A DNA stretch of 64,000 nt from Microbacterium sp. BLY (GTDB taxonomy: Bacteria > Actinomycetota > Actinomycetes > Actinomycetales > Microbacteriaceae). The position numbers and the translations under genes were made by a program. The notes below the pieces were generated by a model that saw only the letters and a program-made list of their open reading frames with translations, was not told where the DNA came from and did not search any database. The stretch spans positions 186,001 to 250,000 of the forward strand of contig NZ_JAGKSR010000002.1 in assembly GCF_017939615.1 (NCBI RefSeq), read 5' to 3'. Shown here piece by piece: positions 42,124-52,106 of the stretch (position 1 is its first letter; every line of letters starts with the position of its first letter).

Positions 42124-43983
42124 TCAGAGGCTCGGCGTGAAGCCGAACACCCGGCCGAGGAAGGCCAGCTCCCGCTCCAGGGCGTCCACGATCGTCTCCG
42201 CGCTGCGGAAACCGTGGCCCTCGCCCGGATAGAGCACGTACTCGTGGTCGATCCCGTTCGCCGCCAGGGCGTCGCGGATCGCCTCGGACTGGGACGGCGG
42301 CACCACGCGGTCCTCCCCGCCCTGCAGCAGGAGCACGGGCACGTCGATCCGGTCGGCGTGCGTGAGGGGCGAGCGCTCGATGTACACGTCCTCCGTAGCG
42401 GGGAGGGGGCCCACCAGGCCATCGAGGTACGACGCCTCGAAGTCATGGGTCTCGGCGGCCAGCATGCGCAGGTCCGCGACGCCGTAACGGCTGATGCCCG
42501 CGGCGAACGTCCCGCCGCGGACGAGCGCCGAAAGCACCGTCCATCCGCCGGCGGATCCGCCGCGGATCGCGATGCGGGCGGGGTCGGCGAGCCCGGCCTC
42601 GGCGAGGCCCCGGGCGGCTGCGATCACGTCGTCCACGTCGACGACGCCCCACTGGCCCTGGAGACGGTCCCGATACGCGCGTCCGTATCCGGTGGACCCG
42701 CCGTAGTTCACGTCCAGCACCCCGATGCCGCGGCTCGTGAAGAAGGCGATCGAGGCGGAGGCGGCACCGGTCACGTGCGCGGTCGGTCCGCCGTGCACGA
42801 GGACGACGTAGGGCGGCAGCTCGCCGTCGACCCCGGTGGCCTCGGGGGAGGCCGGGGGATACGCGAAGGCGTGGACCGGACCGTGCGCGCCCTCCACGAC
42901 GAGCTGTTGCGCGCCCGGCATCCAGTCGCGGTCGACGGGGAGGCCACCGGTGACGGTCTCCACATCGCCGGTGTCGGTGTCGACGCTCCAGACGCCGGAC
43001 GTCACCGTCGAGCCGTCCCCGCTCAGCAGCACCCGCGAGCCGGAGACGTCGTCGACGCTGAGGTGCCCGTCGCCGGGCACCGCGAGCGGTCGGACGGAGC
43101 CGTCCGGGGACACGATCTGCACGGCGTCGCGCCCGTTCGTGCGGACGGCCACGACGGCTCCGTTCTCCTGCACCTGGAACCAGCGGTTGCCGAGCACCCA
43201 GAGCCCGTATCCGGTGTCGGCGTCCGAGGAGGTCAGGGCCCGCGGCGTCCCGGCGCGGAGGCCGTCCAGGGGGAGGAGCTGGAGCTGCCAGCGTCCCGTG
43301 GCGTCGTCCGCGAAGACGAGGGCGTCGTCGCCGGCCCACTCCGGCTGCAGGGCCGCCGACGTGGGGACGTGCGTCACCGTCCCGCCGGTCGGCGATCCGA
43401 TCGCGAGCGCGGCGCTCTCCCACGGCATGCTGTCGGCTTGCCACTCGACCCAGGCGACACGGGTGCCATCGGGAGACAGTGCCGGGTGCGCGAAGAATCC
43501 GGGGCCCTCGGCGATCACGCGCACCGCGGCCGGATCGTCCGCGGCGGATCCGTCCAGCGGGATCTCCACGATCGCGCGGCGGTGCGGCACGGCCGAGAGG
43601 TCTTCCCGCACGGCGAACAGACGGCCACCCTGCACGCGCAGCCCACCGTGCGAGGGACCGGCGGCGGTGAGGGGCTGAGGCTCCGCCCCCCGATCCATCC
43701 GATGCACGCGCTGGTCGGCGCCCGAGACGAAGTACAGCGTGTCGCCCTCGGCCGTCCACGCGCCCCCGCCGTACTCGTGCACGCGGGAGCGCGCATTCCA
43801 CGGGGCGGGGAGGATCTCCGCGCCCGTCGAGCTGCGCACCGTCACCCGTCCGCCCTCCGCCGGGACGGACTCGCCCCACCACACCTCGTCGCCCACGAAG
43901 CGGGCGCCGTCGATGCGCGGGGACGCCCCGGCGACGGCCGCGGCGGTGAAGGGGGAGGACCAGGAACCGAACGGGGAGGACAT
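42124..43983 (-). CDS. S9 family prolyl oligopeptidase-like peptidase
   Basis: A 619-residue cytoplasmic serine peptidase or acylaminoacyl-peptidase. The N-terminal ~370 residues form a beta-propeller (repeats such as HPALSPDGTRVAWVEW). The C-terminal alpha/beta-hydrolase domain has the nucleophile GGSAGG, the Asp in LLLQGGEDRVVPP and the His in GEGHGF. No signal peptide. TAGGCT is six bases before the ATG. It shares a divergent upstream region with metF. Confidence 0.92.
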   Translation of the reverse strand: MSSPFGSWSSPFTAAAVAGASPRIDGARFVGDEVWWGESVPAEGGRVTVRSSTGAEILPAPWNARSRVHEYGGGAWTAEGDTLYFVSGADQRVHRMDRGAEPQPLTAAGPSHGGLRVQGGRLFAVREDLSAVPHRRAIVEIPLDGSAADDPAAVRVIAEGPGFFAHPALSPDGTRVAWVEWQADSMPWESAALAIGSPTGGTVTHVPTSAALQPEWAGDDALVFADDATGRWQLQLLPLDGLRAGTPRALTSSDADTGYGLWVLGNRWFQVQENGAVVAVRTNGRDAVQIVSPDGSVRPLAVPGDGHLSVDDVSGSRVLLSGDGSTVTSGVWSVDTDTGDVETVTGGLPVDRDWMPGAQQLVVEGAHGPVHAFAYPPASPEATGVDGELPPYVVLVHGGPTAHVTGAASASIAFFTSRGIGVLDVNYGGSTGYGRAYRDRLQGQWGVVDVDDVIAAARGLAEAGLADPARIAIRGGSAGGWTVLSALVRGGTFAAGISRYGVADLRMLAAETHDFEASYLDGLVGPLPATEDVYIERSPLTHADRIDVPVLLLQGGEDRVVPPSQSEAIRDALAANGIDHEYVLYPGEGHGFRSAETIVDALERELAFLGRVFGFTPSL

Positions 43984-44046
43984 GCCTCGAGCCTATGGGC
44001 GGTGACACACGACGTCACACTCGTGCGGGCGGGCGAGGCGGTGTTC

Positions 44047-44167
44047 TAGGTTTCTGGAAACGCCCGGTCCCCTCCGGGCGTGGAGCGACAGCCGAGCCCG
44101 GCACCCGCCCGCGAACGACGTGCTCTTCGTCGTGCGCGGACCCCGGCCCCTGTCCCCTGGAGTGAAG
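44047..44167 (+). promoter_or_regulatory. Promoter and structured 5' leader of metF-metE
   Basis: A -10-like TAGGTT (44047-44052) is followed by a leader of about 110 bases able to form a 7-bp hairpin (CGCCCGG at 44061-44067 with CCGGGCG at 44074-44080) and a second one near 44110-44140 (ACGACG with CGTCGT, extended by CCGCG/CGCGG), with GACAG (44086 on) and CTGTC (about 44151) able to close the whole. It may be a regulatory RNA for methionine genes. It does not match the SAM-I or cobalamin core that I know. Confidence 0.45.
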
Positions 44168-45106
44168 ATGTCTTCCACGATCGACGCCTCCCGTGTGCCG
44201 TTCTCCTTCGAGCTCTATCCGCCTCGGTCGGAGTCGAGCCAGGAGGCGCTGCACGACACCGTCCGCCGCCTCGCCGCGGCCGGGCCCGAGTTCCTCTCGG
44301 TGACCTACGGTGCCGGCGGGTCGACCGGAGGCCGCTCGCTCGACGTGCTGCGCTTCATCCGGGAGCACACCGACGTCGAGCCCCTCGCGCACCTCACCTG
44401 CGTCGGCAACACCTACGCCGGGGCGACCGCCCTCATCCGCGAGTTCCTCGACGCCGGGATCCTCCGCTTCCTCGCCCTCCGCGGCGATCCGCCCGCCGGG
44501 CAGACCGAACCGTTCCTGGGAGACCTGGAGAGCGCCGCCCAGCTCGTGCAGCTCATCGACCGCGTGCAGGCCGAACGCGCGCCCTATCGGGAATCCCCGG
44601 TACCGGGCCTTCCGGGTGCCGCGCTCGTGGCGCCCCGGCAGAAGGTGGACATCGCGGTCGCGGCCTTCCCGAAGGGGCACCCGCGGGCGACGCACCGCAC
44701 GCAGGACGTCGAGGCACTGCTCGCGAAGCAGGCGGCTGGTGCGACCTTCGCGATCACGCAGCTGTTCTTCCACCCCGACGACTACCTCGCCTTCGTCGAG
44801 CGCGCCAGGGCGGGCGGCGTCACCATCCCGATCCTCCCCGGCATCATGCCGATCACGTCACCGGCCCGGCTGGCCCGCGTGCTGGAGCTGACGGGGGAGG
44901 ACCTGCCGAGCGAACTCGCGATCGCCCTCGATGTCGAGCCCACGGCGGAGGGGCGTCGGGAGATCGGGATCACGTGGGCCGCGCGCCTCGCGGCCGATGT
45001 CGTCGCCGGCGGCGCCCCCGGCGTGCACCTCTACGCCTTCAACCAGCACGAGACCGTCCTGACCGTCCTCGCCGAAGCCGGCATCCTCCCGGCGCTCCGG
45101 CACTAG
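44168..45106 (+). CDS. metF: 5,10-methylenetetrahydrofolate reductase
   Basis: Makes 5-methyl-THF with FAD/NAD(P)H, the methyl donor for MetE encoded next. The 312-residue barrel protein has FSFELYPPRSE (active-site Glu), SVTYGAGGS, HLTCVGN, LALRGDPP and AITQLFFHPDDYLAF. ATG at 44168 begins at the conserved region. It is a single-domain enzyme lacking the SAM-binding regulatory domain of eukaryotic MTHFR. metE follows after 21 bases. Confidence 0.95.
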   Translation: MSSTIDASRVPFSFELYPPRSESSQEALHDTVRRLAAAGPEFLSVTYGAGGSTGGRSLDVLRFIREHTDVEPLAHLTCVGNTYAGATALIREFLDAGILRFLALRGDPPAGQTEPFLGDLESAAQLVQLIDRVQAERAPYRESPVPGLPGAALVAPRQKVDIAVAAFPKGHPRATHRTQDVEALLAKQAAGATFAITQLFFHPDDYLAFVERARAGGVTIPILPGIMPITSPARLARVLELTGEDLPSELAIALDVEPTAEGRREIGITWAARLAADVVAGGAPGVHLYAFNQHETVLTVLAEAGILPALRH

Positions 45107-45127
45107 ACCCCGCCGAAAGGAAACATC

Positions 45128-47437
45128 ATGACCGCATTCCCCGAGGGCACCATCCTCGGCTATCCCCGCATCGGCCGCCGCCGCGAGCTGAAGAAGGCCG
45201 TCGAGGCGTTCTGGGCCGGACGCATCGACGAGGAGGAGCTGGAGCGGACCGCTGCAGACCTGCGTCGGGCGACGCGCGAGCGTCTCGCCGCCCTCGGTCT
45301 CGGCCGCACGGACTCGGCCATCCCGGAGTCCTTCTCGTACTACGACCAGGTCCTGGACGCCGCCGTCACGGTCGGGGCCATCCCGGCGCGCTTCGACGAC
45401 CTCCGCGAGGCCGACGGGACGATCGGACTCTCCGCGTTGTTCACCATCGCCCGGGGCGAGGGCGACAGGGCGCCGCTCGAGATGACGAAGTGGTTCGACT
45501 CGAACTACCACTACCTCGTGCCCGAGATCGGACCGGAGACGGTGTTCTCCCTCTCCGGCGACCGGCTGGTGCGGGAGGTCGCGGAGGCGGTCGCGGACGG
45601 GTTCGTCACCCGCCCGGTGATCGTCGGACCGGTCACGCTCCTGGCCCTGGCGAAGGCCTCGGACGCCGCGCCGGAGGGTTTCGATCCGCTGTCGCGCCTC
45701 GATGACCTCCTCCCGGTGTACGCCGACCTGCTCGCCCGGCTGCGTGCCGCCGGGGCCGAGTGGGTGCAGCTCGACGAACCCGCGCTCGTGAGCGAGTCGC
45801 TGCCGGCCTCGACCACGCAGCTGGCGTCCGCCGCAGAGCACGCACTCGCGGCCCTGGGCGGCGCCGCCGATCGGCCCGCGCTCCTCATCGCGGCGCCGTA
45901 CGCGAGCCTCGGCGACACCTTCGCCACCGTGGCCGCCGCTCCCGTCGAGGCGATCGCCGTGGACCTCGTGCGTGGCGTCGTCCCGGACGCCGTGCCCGGG
46001 CTGGAGGGCAAGACCCTCGTCGGCGGTGTGGTCGACGGGCACAACATCTGGCGGGGCGACCTCGCTGCGGCGTTCGCCTCCCTGGAGGCGCTCCGCGCTC
46101 TGGGCGCGCCGGTGTCGGCCGCGACGTCCACCTCGCTGCTGCACGTGCCGCACGACGTCGAGGACGAGACCGCCCTGGACCCGCGCCTCGTGTCGTGGCT
46201 CGCGTTCGCGGATCAGAAGGTGCAGCAGGTCGTCGTCCTCGCCCGCGGTCTGGCCGAGGGGCGCGCGGCGATCGCCGCCGAGCTCGATGCCGCGACCGCC
46301 GCGCTGCAGGACCGCCTGTCGGCACCCGGCGTCCGCGACGGCGCCGTCCGGTCCCGCTCCCTCACCGACGCCGACTTCGCCCGCGCACCGTACCCGGAGC
46401 GGGAGGAGGCGCAGCAGGCGCTCGGCCTTCCCGCGCTGCCGCTGACGACGATCGGCTCGTTCCCGCAGACCGGTGACATCCGGCGGGCCAGGGCCCAGTT
46501 CCTGCGCGGCGAGGTGCCCCAGGACGACTACGAGGAGTTCCTGCGCCGCGAGGTCGCCGCGGTCGTGTCGCTGCAGGAGGACCTTGGGCTCGACGTGCTC
46601 GTGCACGGCGAGCCGGAGCGGAACGACATGGTGCAGTACTTCGCGGAGCATCTCGACGGGTTCGCGGTCACCGAGCACGGCTGGGTGCAGTCGTACGGCT
46701 CCCGGGCCACCCGTCCCTCCATCCTGTGGGGAGACGTCTCCCGGCCGGCGCCCATCACGGTGGCCTGGTCGGCGTACGCCCAGTCGCTCACCGCGAAGCA
46801 CATGAAGGGCATGCTCACGGGCCCGGTCACGATCCTCGCGTGGTCGTTCGTCCGCGACGACCAGCCTCTCGGCGAGACCGCCAACCAGGTGGCGCTCGCG
46901 CTGCGTGAGGAGATCGCCGACCTCGAGGCGGCGGGCATCCAGGTCATCCAGGTCGACGAGCCGGCGCTGCGCGAGCTGCTGCCGCTCAAGCAGGCCGATC
47001 AGCCCGCGTACCTCGACTGGTCGGTCGCCTCGTTCCGCCTGGCCACGGGCGGCGCGGCCGCGGCGACGCAGGTGCACACGCACCTCTGTTACTCGGAGTT
47101 CGGCGTCGTCATCGACGCGATCCGGGCGCTGGATGCGGACGTCACCTCGATCGAGGCCGCGCGCAGCCGCATGGAGGTCGTCGCGGACATCGCCGAGGTC
47201 GGCTTCGATCACGGCATCGGCCCGGGCGTGTACGACATCCACTCGCCGCGCGTGCCGACGGTCGAGGAGGTCGAGTCGCTGCTGCGCCGCGCGGTCGACG
47301 AGATCCCGCTCCGTCAGCTCTGGGTGAACCCCGACTGCGGTCTGAAGACCCGCGGTTACGCGGAGACCACGGCCTCGCTCCGGAACATCGTCGAGGCGAC
47401 CCACCGGGTCCGCGCGGACGTCGCCGTCACGGCCTGA
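45128..47437 (+). CDS. metE: Cobalamin-independent methionine synthase
   Basis: Transfers the methyl group from 5-methyl-THF-triglutamate to homocysteine. The 769-residue protein shows both barrels: LGYPRIGRRRELKKAVE at the N-terminus and TTIGSFPQTGDIRRAR in the second barrel, with zinc ligands in HTHLCYSEF and NPDCGLKTRG. AAAGGAAA precedes the ATG. Operon with metF; a perfect terminator follows. Confidence 0.97.
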   Translation: MTAFPEGTILGYPRIGRRRELKKAVEAFWAGRIDEEELERTAADLRRATRERLAALGLGRTDSAIPESFSYYDQVLDAAVTVGAIPARFDDLREADGTIGLSALFTIARGEGDRAPLEMTKWFDSNYHYLVPEIGPETVFSLSGDRLVREVAEAVADGFVTRPVIVGPVTLLALAKASDAAPEGFDPLSRLDDLLPVYADLLARLRAAGAEWVQLDEPALVSESLPASTTQLASAAEHALAALGGAADRPALLIAAPYASLGDTFATVAAAPVEAIAVDLVRGVVPDAVPGLEGKTLVGGVVDGHNIWRGDLAAAFASLEALRALGAPVSAATSTSLLHVPHDVEDETALDPRLVSWLAFADQKVQQVVVLARGLAEGRAAIAAELDAATAALQDRLSAPGVRDGAVRSRSLTDADFARAPYPEREEAQQALGLPALPLTTIGSFPQTGDIRRARAQFLRGEVPQDDYEEFLRREVAAVVSLQEDLGLDVLVHGEPERNDMVQYFAEHLDGFAVTEHGWVQSYGSRATRPSILWGDVSRPAPITVAWSAYAQSLTAKHMKGMLTGPVTILAWSFVRDDQPLGETANQVALALREEIADLEAAGIQVIQVDEPALRELLPLKQADQPAYLDWSVASFRLATGGAAAATQVHTHLCYSEFGVVIDAIRALDADVTSIEAARSRMEVVADIAEVGFDHGIGPGVYDIHSPRVPTVEEVESLLRRAVDEIPLRQLWVNPDCGLKTRGYAETTASLRNIVEATHRVRADVAVTA

Positions 47438-47445
47438 CGTCCCCT

Positions 47446-47491
47446 GTACGACGAAGGCCCTCCCGGTGATCCGGGAGGGCCTTCGTCGTAC
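47446..47491. terminator. Terminator between metE and lexA
   Basis: GTACGACGAAGGCCCTCCCGG pairs perfectly over 21 bp with its complement around TGAT. It lies between two convergent genes and probably serves both. Confidence 0.9.
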
Positions 47492-47494
47492 GTG

Positions 47495-48181
47495 TCAGAC
47501 CGCTCGGAGGACGGCGACGACCTTGCCGAGCACCACGGCCTCGTCGCCCAGGATCGGTTCGAACGCGGAGTTCCGGGGGAGCAGCCAGGTGTGTCCGTCG
47601 CGGCGGCGGAGCACCTTCACCGTGGCCTCGCCGTCGAGCATGGCGGCGACGATCTCGCCGTTCTCCGCGGTGTTCTGCGACCGGACCACGACCCAGTCCC
47701 CGTCGCAGATGGCGGCGTCGATCATCGATTCGCCGGAGACCTTGAGCATGAAGAGATCGCCCTTGCCCACGAGCTGCCGGGGAAGGGGGAAGATCTCCTC
47801 GACCTGCTGATCGGCGGTGATCGGCACACCGGCGGCGATGCGGCCGACGAGGGGGACCAGGGCGGCGTCGCCGACGGGGGTCGCGACGTCGGCGGGATTC
47901 TCGGCTCCGGTGCCGGGGAGGTCGATGAGGACCTCCATCGCCCGGGTCTTGCCGGGATCGCGGCGGAGGTAGCCGCTGAGCTCGAGCTGCCCGAGCTGGT
48001 GCGTGACGCTGGACAGCGACTTCAGCCCGACGGCGTCGCCGATCTCGCGCATGCTCGGCGGGTAGCCGTTCTGCGCGATCGAGGTCTGGATGACCTCCAG
48101 GATCGCCATCTGCTTCGGGCTGAGGCTCTTGCGACGGCGGGTGCGCGGCGCCTCGGATTCGAGGGCTGAGGTGTCGCTCAT
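47495..48181 (-). CDS. lexA: SOS repressor LexA
   Basis: Represses DNA-damage genes and cleaves itself when RecA is activated. The 228-residue protein has an N-terminal winged HTH ([35 protein letters not shown]), the cleavage site Ala117-Gly118 in RIAAGVP, and the catalytic dyad Ser152 (GESM) and Lys189 (TVKV). It is divergent from a LysM-domain gene, the same arrangement as mycobacterial lexA and Rv2719c. Confidence 0.96.
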   Translation of the reverse strand: MSDTSALESEAPRTRRRKSLSPKQMAILEVIQTSIAQNGYPPSMREIGDAVGLKSLSSVTHQLGQLELSGYLRRDPGKTRAMEVLIDLPGTGAENPADVATPVGDAALVPLVGRIAAGVPITADQQVEEIFPLPRQLVGKGDLFMLKVSGESMIDAAICDGDWVVVRSQNTAENGEIVAAMLDGEATVKVLRRRDGHTWLLPRNSAFEPILGDEAVVLGKVVAVLRAV

Positions 48182-48466
48182 GGTGCTCCTTCAGTGCGTG
48201 ATCCGACGTGCCGCTTCGAATGTCGGTGGCCCGTGGTGGGGTGTCCTTATCGAAACCGTATCCGAGAAGAGCGCCGATCTGGAAGATCTGTTCGAGCGTG
48301 TCGGTCGATTCCCCGATCCGGCTTTCGAAGACAGCTTGACAGATGTTCGAAATCGAAGATATCTTCGGAACGTAGCTTCGCATCCACGCCTCCCGGCCGA
48401 GACGCGGATGCGAAAGCTACGCCAACCTCCCCGGGCCGACGGCACCGGGACAGCTAAGGAGCAGAC
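48182..48466. promoter_or_regulatory. lexA-LysM divergent control region
   Basis: A consensus-like promoter toward the LysM gene is visible: TTGACA (48336-48341), 18 bases, TATCTT. Its spacer holds GTTCGA (48345-48350), a LexA half-site; read on the minus strand the region gives TCGAAC-ATCT-GTCAAG, one perfect half and one poor half. Another GTTCGA lies near 48290. I see no perfect TCGAAC-N4-GTTCGA box. Confidence 0.5.
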
Positions 48467-48835
48467 ATGAGCAGCATCAGCCTCAGCACCGCGACCGCCC
48501 TTCCGGCATCGGCCCGTCCGGCCACCCGGCTGCGGATCACGGCGCGAGGCCGCCGCACCCTGCTCGCTCTCGCCTCGATCCCGCTCGCCGCCGGTATCGC
48601 GTTCGCGGCCATCAGCGGTGGCAGCGCCATCGCGTCGGGCGCCGATGCGCCGGCCGCTGCCGTCGAGACGGTGACGGTCATGCCCGGCGACACCCTGTGG
48701 TCCATCGCGAGTGCGATCGCCCCCGAGGCCGATCCGCGCGATGTCATCGGTGAGATCAGCCGGATGAACCTGCTCCGTGGCGGCGAGCTGCAGGTCGGCC
48801 AGGAGCTCGCGCTCCCGGCTCGCTACACCGACTGA
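48467..48835 (+). CDS. LysM-domain protein, probable SOS cell-division regulator
   Basis: A 122-residue protein with a cytoplasmic N-terminus, one membrane helix (about 32-50), and an external LysM domain (about 67-118, TVTVMPGDTLWSIASAIAP...INEL-like NLLRGGELQVGQEL) that binds peptidoglycan. By position beside lexA it corresponds to DNA-damage-induced division inhibitors such as mycobacterial Rv2719c (ChiZ) and Bacillus YneA. The promoter has LexA half-sites. A taAGGAGca ribosome-binding site precedes the ATG. Confidence 0.85.
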   Translation: MSSISLSTATALPASARPATRLRITARGRRTLLALASIPLAAGIAFAAISGGSAIASGADAPAAAVETVTVMPGDTLWSIASAIAPEADPRDVIGEISRMNLLRGGELQVGQELALPARYTD

Positions 48836-48916
48836 CGTCGGGAGGCCCTCGGTGCCCGCGGTTCTTCCGTCGTCACGATGACCTCGATGCCGCGTGCGGC
48901 TCTTAACATGGGAAGG

Positions 48917-50002
48917 GTGACCTTCTCCCTCAATGATCTCCCGCTCCGCGACGATCTGCGCGGACTCACGCCGTACGGGGCCCCGCAGGCGCCCCTTCCG
49001 GTCGCGCTGAACGTCAACGAGAACACGCATCCGGTTCCGGACGCGGTCGCCAGCGACATCCTGGACGACATCGCGGTGGCGATCCGGGACGTGAACCGCT
49101 ACCCGGACCGCGAGTTCACGACGCTGCGGGAGGCTTTCGCCGGCTATCTCGGCCACGGTCTGACGGCGGAGCAGATCTGGGCCGGCAACGGCTCCAACGA
49201 GGTGCTGCAGCACATCTTCCAGGCCTTCGGCGGCCCGGGCCGCACGGCGTTCGGGTTCAGCCCGACCTATTCGATGTACCCGCTCATCGCCAAGGGCACG
49301 GGAGCGTCCTGGATCGCCGGGACGCGGCAGCCCGACTACACCGTCACGCCCGAGGACGCGGCCCAGCAGGTGCGCGACGCCGACCCCGACATCGTGATCC
49401 TCTGCTCGCCCAACAACCCGACAGGGACCCCGCTCGGGCTGGACGTGGTGGAAGCGGTCTACGACGCCGCCCGCGGCGTCGTGATCGTCGACGAGGCCTA
49501 TCAGGAGTTCGCACCGCGGGACGCGTCGTCCGCGCTCACGCTGCTGGAGGGGCGTCCCCGTCTCGCCGTCTCGCGCACCATGAGCAAGGCGTTCGCCTTC
49601 GCCGGGGCGCGCGTCGGCTATCTGGCGGCCGACCCGGCGTTCATCGACGCGCTGCGTCTCGTGCGGCTCCCGTACCACCTGAGCGCCCTGACGCAGGCGG
49701 CCGCGGTCGCGGCGCTCCGCAACGCCGACGTCATGCTGGGCATGGTGCAGGAGATCGTGGAGCAGCGGGACCGCATCACGGCGACGCTCGAGGCGCTCGG
49801 CTACACGCCGCACCCGTCCTGGTCCAACTTCGTGCTGTTCGGCGGCGTCGCCGACCCGCAGGCCACCTGGCAGCAGCTTTACGACCGCGGCGTGCTCGTC
49901 CGCGATGTCGGCATCCCCGGTCACCTGCGCGTCAGCGCCGGCACGGAGGCGGAGACGACCGCGTTCTTGGATGCTCTGGCCTCGATAGGATCGGCATCAT
50001 GA
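48917..50002 (+). CDS. hisC: Histidinol-phosphate aminotransferase
   Basis: A PLP enzyme that converts imidazole-acetol phosphate to histidinol phosphate. The 361-residue protein has [44 protein letters not shown] and [12 protein letters not shown] with the PLP Lys. GTG at 48917 is chosen because TAACAT ends seven bases upstream; earlier in-frame ATGs overlap that box. Starts the hisC-hisB-hisH cluster, with 4-base overlaps. Confidence 0.95.
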   Translation: MTFSLNDLPLRDDLRGLTPYGAPQAPLPVALNVNENTHPVPDAVASDILDDIAVAIRDVNRYPDREFTTLREAFAGYLGHGLTAEQIWAGNGSNEVLQHIFQAFGGPGRTAFGFSPTYSMYPLIAKGTGASWIAGTRQPDYTVTPEDAAQQVRDADPDIVILCSPNNPTGTPLGLDVVEAVYDAARGVVIVDEAYQEFAPRDASSALTLLEGRPRLAVSRTMSKAFAFAGARVGYLAADPAFIDALRLVRLPYHLSALTQAAAVAALRNADVMLGMVQEIVEQRDRITATLEALGYTPHPSWSNFVLFGGVADPQATWQQLYDRGVLVRDVGIPGHLRVSAGTEAETTAFLDALASIGSAS

Positions 50003-50616
50003 CCATCCCCGCGCCCACCGCCCGGACCGCGAGCCGCGTGCGCACCACGTCGGAGTCGACCGTCGAGCTCGAGCTGAATCTCGACGGCACCGGTGTGAGC
50101 CGCATCGACACCTCGGTGCCCTTCTTCGACCACATGCTGACGGCGTTCGCGAAGCACTCGCTCACCGACCTCACCGTCCGTGCCTCCGGGGACACCCACA
50201 TCGACGCGCACCACACCGTGGAGGACGTCTCGATCGTCCTCGGTCAGGCGATCCTCGCCGCCCTCGGCGACAAGTCGGGCATCTCGCGTTACGGCGATGC
50301 GCTCGTCCCGCTGGACGAGGCGCTCGCGCAGGCGGTCGTCGACATCTCGGGTCGTCCCTACCTCGTGCACGAGGGGGAGCCGGCCGGCTTCGAGCACCAC
50401 CTGATCGGCGGCCACTTCACCGGGTCGCTCGTGCGCCACGTCTTCGAGGCGATCACCTTCAACGCCGCGCTCACCGTGCACGTCCGCGTGCTGGGCGGCC
50501 GCGATCCGCACCACATCGCGGAGGCCGAGTTCAAGGCGTTCGCGCGCGCGTTCCGGCAGGCGAAGGCCCTGGACCCGCTCGTCGACGGCATCCCGTCCAC
50601 CAAGGGAGCATTGTGA
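49999..50616 (+). CDS. hisB: Imidazoleglycerol-phosphate dehydratase
   Basis: Removes water from imidazole glycerol phosphate. The 205-residue monofunctional actinobacterial form has [13 protein letters not shown], the metal-binding [17 protein letters not shown] and [19 protein letters not shown] at 49999 overlaps the hisC stop. A TAGGAT seven bases upstream, inside hisC, could be an internal promoter. Confidence 0.97.
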   Translation: MTIPAPTARTASRVRTTSESTVELELNLDGTGVSRIDTSVPFFDHMLTAFAKHSLTDLTVRASGDTHIDAHHTVEDVSIVLGQAILAALGDKSGISRYGDALVPLDEALAQAVVDISGRPYLVHEGEPAGFEHHLIGGHFTGSLVRHVFEAITFNAALTVHVRVLGGRDPHHIAEAEFKAFARAFRQAKALDPLVDGIPSTKGAL

Positions 50617-51248
50617 GCGCCGCTCCCCGCGTCGCGGTCTTCGACTACGAGTCGGGCAACGTCCACTCCGCGGTCAAGGCGCTCGTCGCCGCGGGTGCCG
50701 ATGCCGTCCTCACGCGTGACCGCACGGAGGCGCTCGAGGCCGACGGTCTCCTCGTCCCCGGCGTCGGCGCGTTCCAGGCCGTTCGCGACGCCCTGCACGC
50801 GCACGGCGGGGACGAGATCATCGGGCGTCGGCTCGCGGGCGGTCGTCCCGTGCTCGGCATCTGCGTCGGCATGCAGGTGCTCTTCGAGCACGGCGTCGAG
50901 CGCGGTCACGACACGGCGGGCCTCGGTGAGTGGCCCGGAGCGGTCACCGAGCTCAACGCTCCGGTGCTGCCGCACATGGGCTGGAACACAGTGGAGCCGG
51001 GGGAGGACAGCGTGCTGTTCCGCGGCATCGAGCAGGAGCGCTTCTACTTCGTGCACTCGTACGCGGCGCAGTCGTGGGAGCTGGACGTGATCCCGCCGTT
51101 CCCGCAGCCCGTGCTGACGTGGGCGACCTACGGCGACCCGTTCCTCGCGGCGGTCGAGAACGGCCCGCTCTCGGCCACCCAGTTCCACCCCGAGAAGTCC
51201 GGCGAGGCCGGCATCCAGCTGCTGCGCAACTGGGTGCAGAGCCTCTGA
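50613..51248 (+). CDS. hisH: Imidazole glycerol phosphate synthase, glutaminase subunit
   Basis: Releases ammonia from glutamine for HisF. The 211-residue class I amidotransferase has [28 protein letters not shown], the nucleophile Cys in [13 protein letters not shown], and the His-Glu pair in [11 protein letters not shown] start overlaps the hisB stop (GTGA). hisF is not in this window. Confidence 0.96.
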   Translation: MSAAPRVAVFDYESGNVHSAVKALVAAGADAVLTRDRTEALEADGLLVPGVGAFQAVRDALHAHGGDEIIGRRLAGGRPVLGICVGMQVLFEHGVERGHDTAGLGEWPGAVTELNAPVLPHMGWNTVEPGEDSVLFRGIEQERFYFVHSYAAQSWELDVIPPFPQPVLTWATYGDPFLAAVENGPLSATQFHPEKSGEAGIQLLRNWVQSL

Positions 51249-51281
51249 CACCAGCCGCCTCATCGCCGCGCGTCATGCGTT

Positions 51282-51310
51282 TTGTCTCGCGCCGTGCGGC
51301 GGACTACCCT
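51282..51310 (+). promoter_or_regulatory. Promoter before hisA
   Basis: TTGTCT (51282-51287), 17 bases, TACCCT (51305-51310). Transcription would start near 51317 and give a ~43-base leader with AAGGA before the hisA ATG. It indicates that hisA and the next gene have their own promoter. Confidence 0.55.
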
Positions 51311-51359
51311 CGTCTCTCGTGCCCTCTCGGGCCATAGAGCCACCCGAACCAAGGACCCC

Positions 51360-52106
51360 ATGAACGACTTCGCGCAGTCCCCTTCGCTCACGCTCCTTCC
51401 CGCGGTCGACGTCGCCGGCGGCAAGGCGGTCCGTCTCACGCAGGGGGAGGCCGGCACCGAGACCAGCTACGGCGACCCTCTGGACGCCGCCGGGGAGTGG
51501 GTGTCGCAGGGGGCCTCCTGGATCCATCTCGTCGACCTCGACGCGGCGTTCGGGCGCGGCAGCAACGCCCCGATCCTGCGCAAGGTCATCAAGCAGTTCA
51601 AGAACGTCAACGTCGAGCTCTCGGGCGGGATCCGCGACGACGCGAGCCTGGAGGCGGCGCTGGAGAGCGGCGCCGCGCGCATCAACCTCGGCACCGCCGC
51701 GCTGGAGAACCCGGAGTGGGCCGCCGACGTCATCAGCCGGTTCGGCGAGGCGATCGCCGTCGGCCTGGATGTGCGCGGCACGACCCTCGCGGCCCGCGGC
51801 TGGACGAAGGAGGGCGGCGACCTCTGGGAGGTGCTCGAGCGCCTCGAGGACGCCGGATGCAGCCGCTACGTCGTCACCGACGTGACGAAGGACGGGACGC
51901 TGCGCGGCCCGAACCTCGACCTCCTGCGCGAGGTGACCTCGCGGACGCCCAAGCCGGTCGTCGCATCGGGGGGGATCTCGAACCTCGACGACATCGCGGC
52001 GCTGCGCGCGCTGGTCCCGCTGGGCGTCGAAGGCGCCATCGTCGGCAAGGCCCTGTACGCCGGGGCGTTCACGCTGGCGGAGGCACTGGATGTCGCCGGA
52101 GACTGA
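51360..52106 (+). CDS. hisA: Phosphoribosyl isomerase (HisA, possibly dual HisA/TrpF PriA)
   Basis: Isomerises ProFAR in histidine synthesis. The 248-residue TIM barrel has [18 protein letters not shown] with the first catalytic Asp, [10 protein letters not shown] and [14 protein letters not shown] with the second Asp, and [11 protein letters not shown]. In many actinobacteria this enzyme (PriA) also serves tryptophan synthesis; whether it does here depends on whether a separate trpF exists in the genome. ATG at 51360 follows AAGGA. Confidence 0.95.
   Translation: MNDFAQSPSLTLLPAVDVAGGKAVRLTQGEAGTETSYGDPLDAAGEWVSQGASWIHLVDLDAAFGRGSNAPILRKVIKQFKNVNVELSGGIRDDASLEAALESGAARINLGTAALENPEWAADVISRFGEAIAVGLDVRGTTLAARGWTKEGGDLWEVLERLEDAGCSRYVVTDVTKDGTLRGPNLDLLREVTSRTPKPVVASGGISNLDDIAALRALVPLGVEGAIVGKALYAGAFTLAEALDVAGD

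Noticed and set aside
42120..42124. tmRNA (ssrA) gene next to smpB
   Set aside because: Only four bases separate smpB from the next gene, and no tmRNA-like sequence was seen there.
44047..44167. SAM or cobalamin riboswitch before metF
   Set aside because: No match to the conserved cores known to me; kept only as an unassigned structured leader.
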